This document shows positions 6,127 through 6,330 of a stretch of 6,330 nucleotides of DNA, one piece after another. Numbering within the stretch: position 1 is the stretch's first letter; each line of letters begins with the position of its first letter. The stretch spans positions 1 to 6,330 of the forward strand of contig DEKO01000005.1 in NCBI GenBank assembly GCA_002353885.1. Direction: 5' to 3'. The notes under the pieces are model-generated. The model had not been told where the DNA came from. It saw only the letters and a program-made list of their open reading frames with translations, and searched no databases. Source of the stretch: Porphyromonadaceae bacterium UBA2720. Lineage in GTDB: Bacteria; Bacteroidota; Bacteroidia; Bacteroidales; Muribaculaceae. A program made the position numbers and the translations under genes.

Positions 6127-6178
6127 CAAAAAGAAAAACAGTATGACCGAAACAGTATAAGCACTTTTTGGAATTTTT
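6126..6178 (+). terminator. Weak terminator candidate containing a tandem 9-base repeat
   Basis: CCAAAAAG (6126-6133) and CTTTTTGG (6164-6171) form a perfect 8-bp inverted repeat followed by AATTTTT (6172-6178), which is terminator-like for the upstream operon. Against this, the stem is A/T-rich and the loop is 30 bases. The loop carries AAACAGTAT twice (6136-6144 and 6150-6158), 14 bases apart, which terminators do not need and which suggests a protein-binding site as an alternative. Confidence 0.3.
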
Positions 6179-6233
6179 AGAACCCACCTTAAAAAAATCG
6201 GCACCATATGCCACATAATCCACCGAAAAGTAT

Positions 6234-6241
6234 TACCTTTG
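6234..6241 (+). promoter_or_regulatory. Promoter -7 box for tRNA-Arg
   Basis: TACCTTTG matches the Bacteroidota -7 consensus TAnnTTTG exactly. It ends 41 bases before the tRNA, so transcription would start near 6246-6249 with a short 5' leader to be trimmed by RNase P. The leader contains GCAGC-GGCAT-GCTGC (about 6254-6268), a possible small hairpin. A -33 TTTG is not evident at the expected spacing. Confidence 0.65.
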
Positions 6242-6282
6242 CACCGCATTTGTGCAGCGGCATGCTGCATGAGGTGGCAGTT

Positions 6283-6330
6283 GGTTCCGTAGCTCAGTTG
6301 GATTAGAGCAACAGCCTTCTAAGCTGTGGG
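6283..6330 (+). tRNA. tRNA-Arg (anticodon TCT), 3' part beyond the window
   Basis: The 5' acceptor strand is GGTTCCG (6283-6289), followed by TA. The D stem is GCTC (6292-6295) with GAGC (6306-6309), around the loop AGTTGGATTA. The anticodon stem is ACAGC (6311-6315) with GCTGT (6323-6327), around the loop CTTCTAA, giving anticodon TCT at 6318-6320, which reads AGA. The variable region begins with GGG at the window end. The T arm and the 3' acceptor strand are missing only because the window stops. Confidence 0.93.

Noticed and set aside
6283..6330. tRNA-Arg as an integration site for a mobile element.
   Set aside because: tRNA genes are common targets, but no integrase, attachment repeat or element is visible in the window.

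Overview
The window looks like an ordinary chromosomal segment from a Bacteroidales bacterium, with Muribaculaceae or Prevotellaceae my best guess. The evidence is the gene order (ileS, a TraR/DksA-family gene, lspA, a DUF4296-type lipoprotein), coding DNA rich in G/C at third positions next to A/T-rich spacers, and two Bacteroidota-type -7 promoter boxes of the form TAnnTTTG. All protein genes are on the + strand.

Positions 1-417 hold no confident gene. They carry a structured, repeat-rich element: two copies of a hairpin with the core CGCTTTCAGCG, and three copies of TTAT(C/T)CAAAT. On the minus strand a reading frame runs from 326 to 63 with a single internal stop. The ileS promoter lies just downstream of this element.

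Positions 418-3912 encode a full-length isoleucyl-tRNA synthetase of the type 2 (eukaryote-like) branch. Its class I signature reads GIHH instead of HxGH, which is the change linked to very high mupirocin tolerance. After a 62-base gap come three tightly packed genes: a 126-residue DksA/TraR-like protein that has lost three of the four zinc-ligand positions (3975-4355), signal peptidase II LspA (4352-5038), and a DUF4296-type lipoprotein (5035-6012). Both downstream junctions are 4-base ATGA overlaps, so translation is probably coupled. The layout joins charging of isoleucine, a likely RNA-polymerase-binding regulator, the lipoprotein signal peptidase and a lipoprotein that this peptidase should process.

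Positions 6013-6282 are an A/T-rich spacer with several inverted repeats and a 9-base tandem direct repeat. It ends in a clear -7 box that should drive a tRNA-Arg (anticodon TCT), which starts at 6283 and is cut by the window edge.

I see no CRISPR array, insertion sequence, phage gene, toxin-antitoxin pair or defence system. The points most worth a second look are the swapped IleRS signature, the repeat element before ileS, and the doubtful reading frame at the end of the lipoprotein gene.
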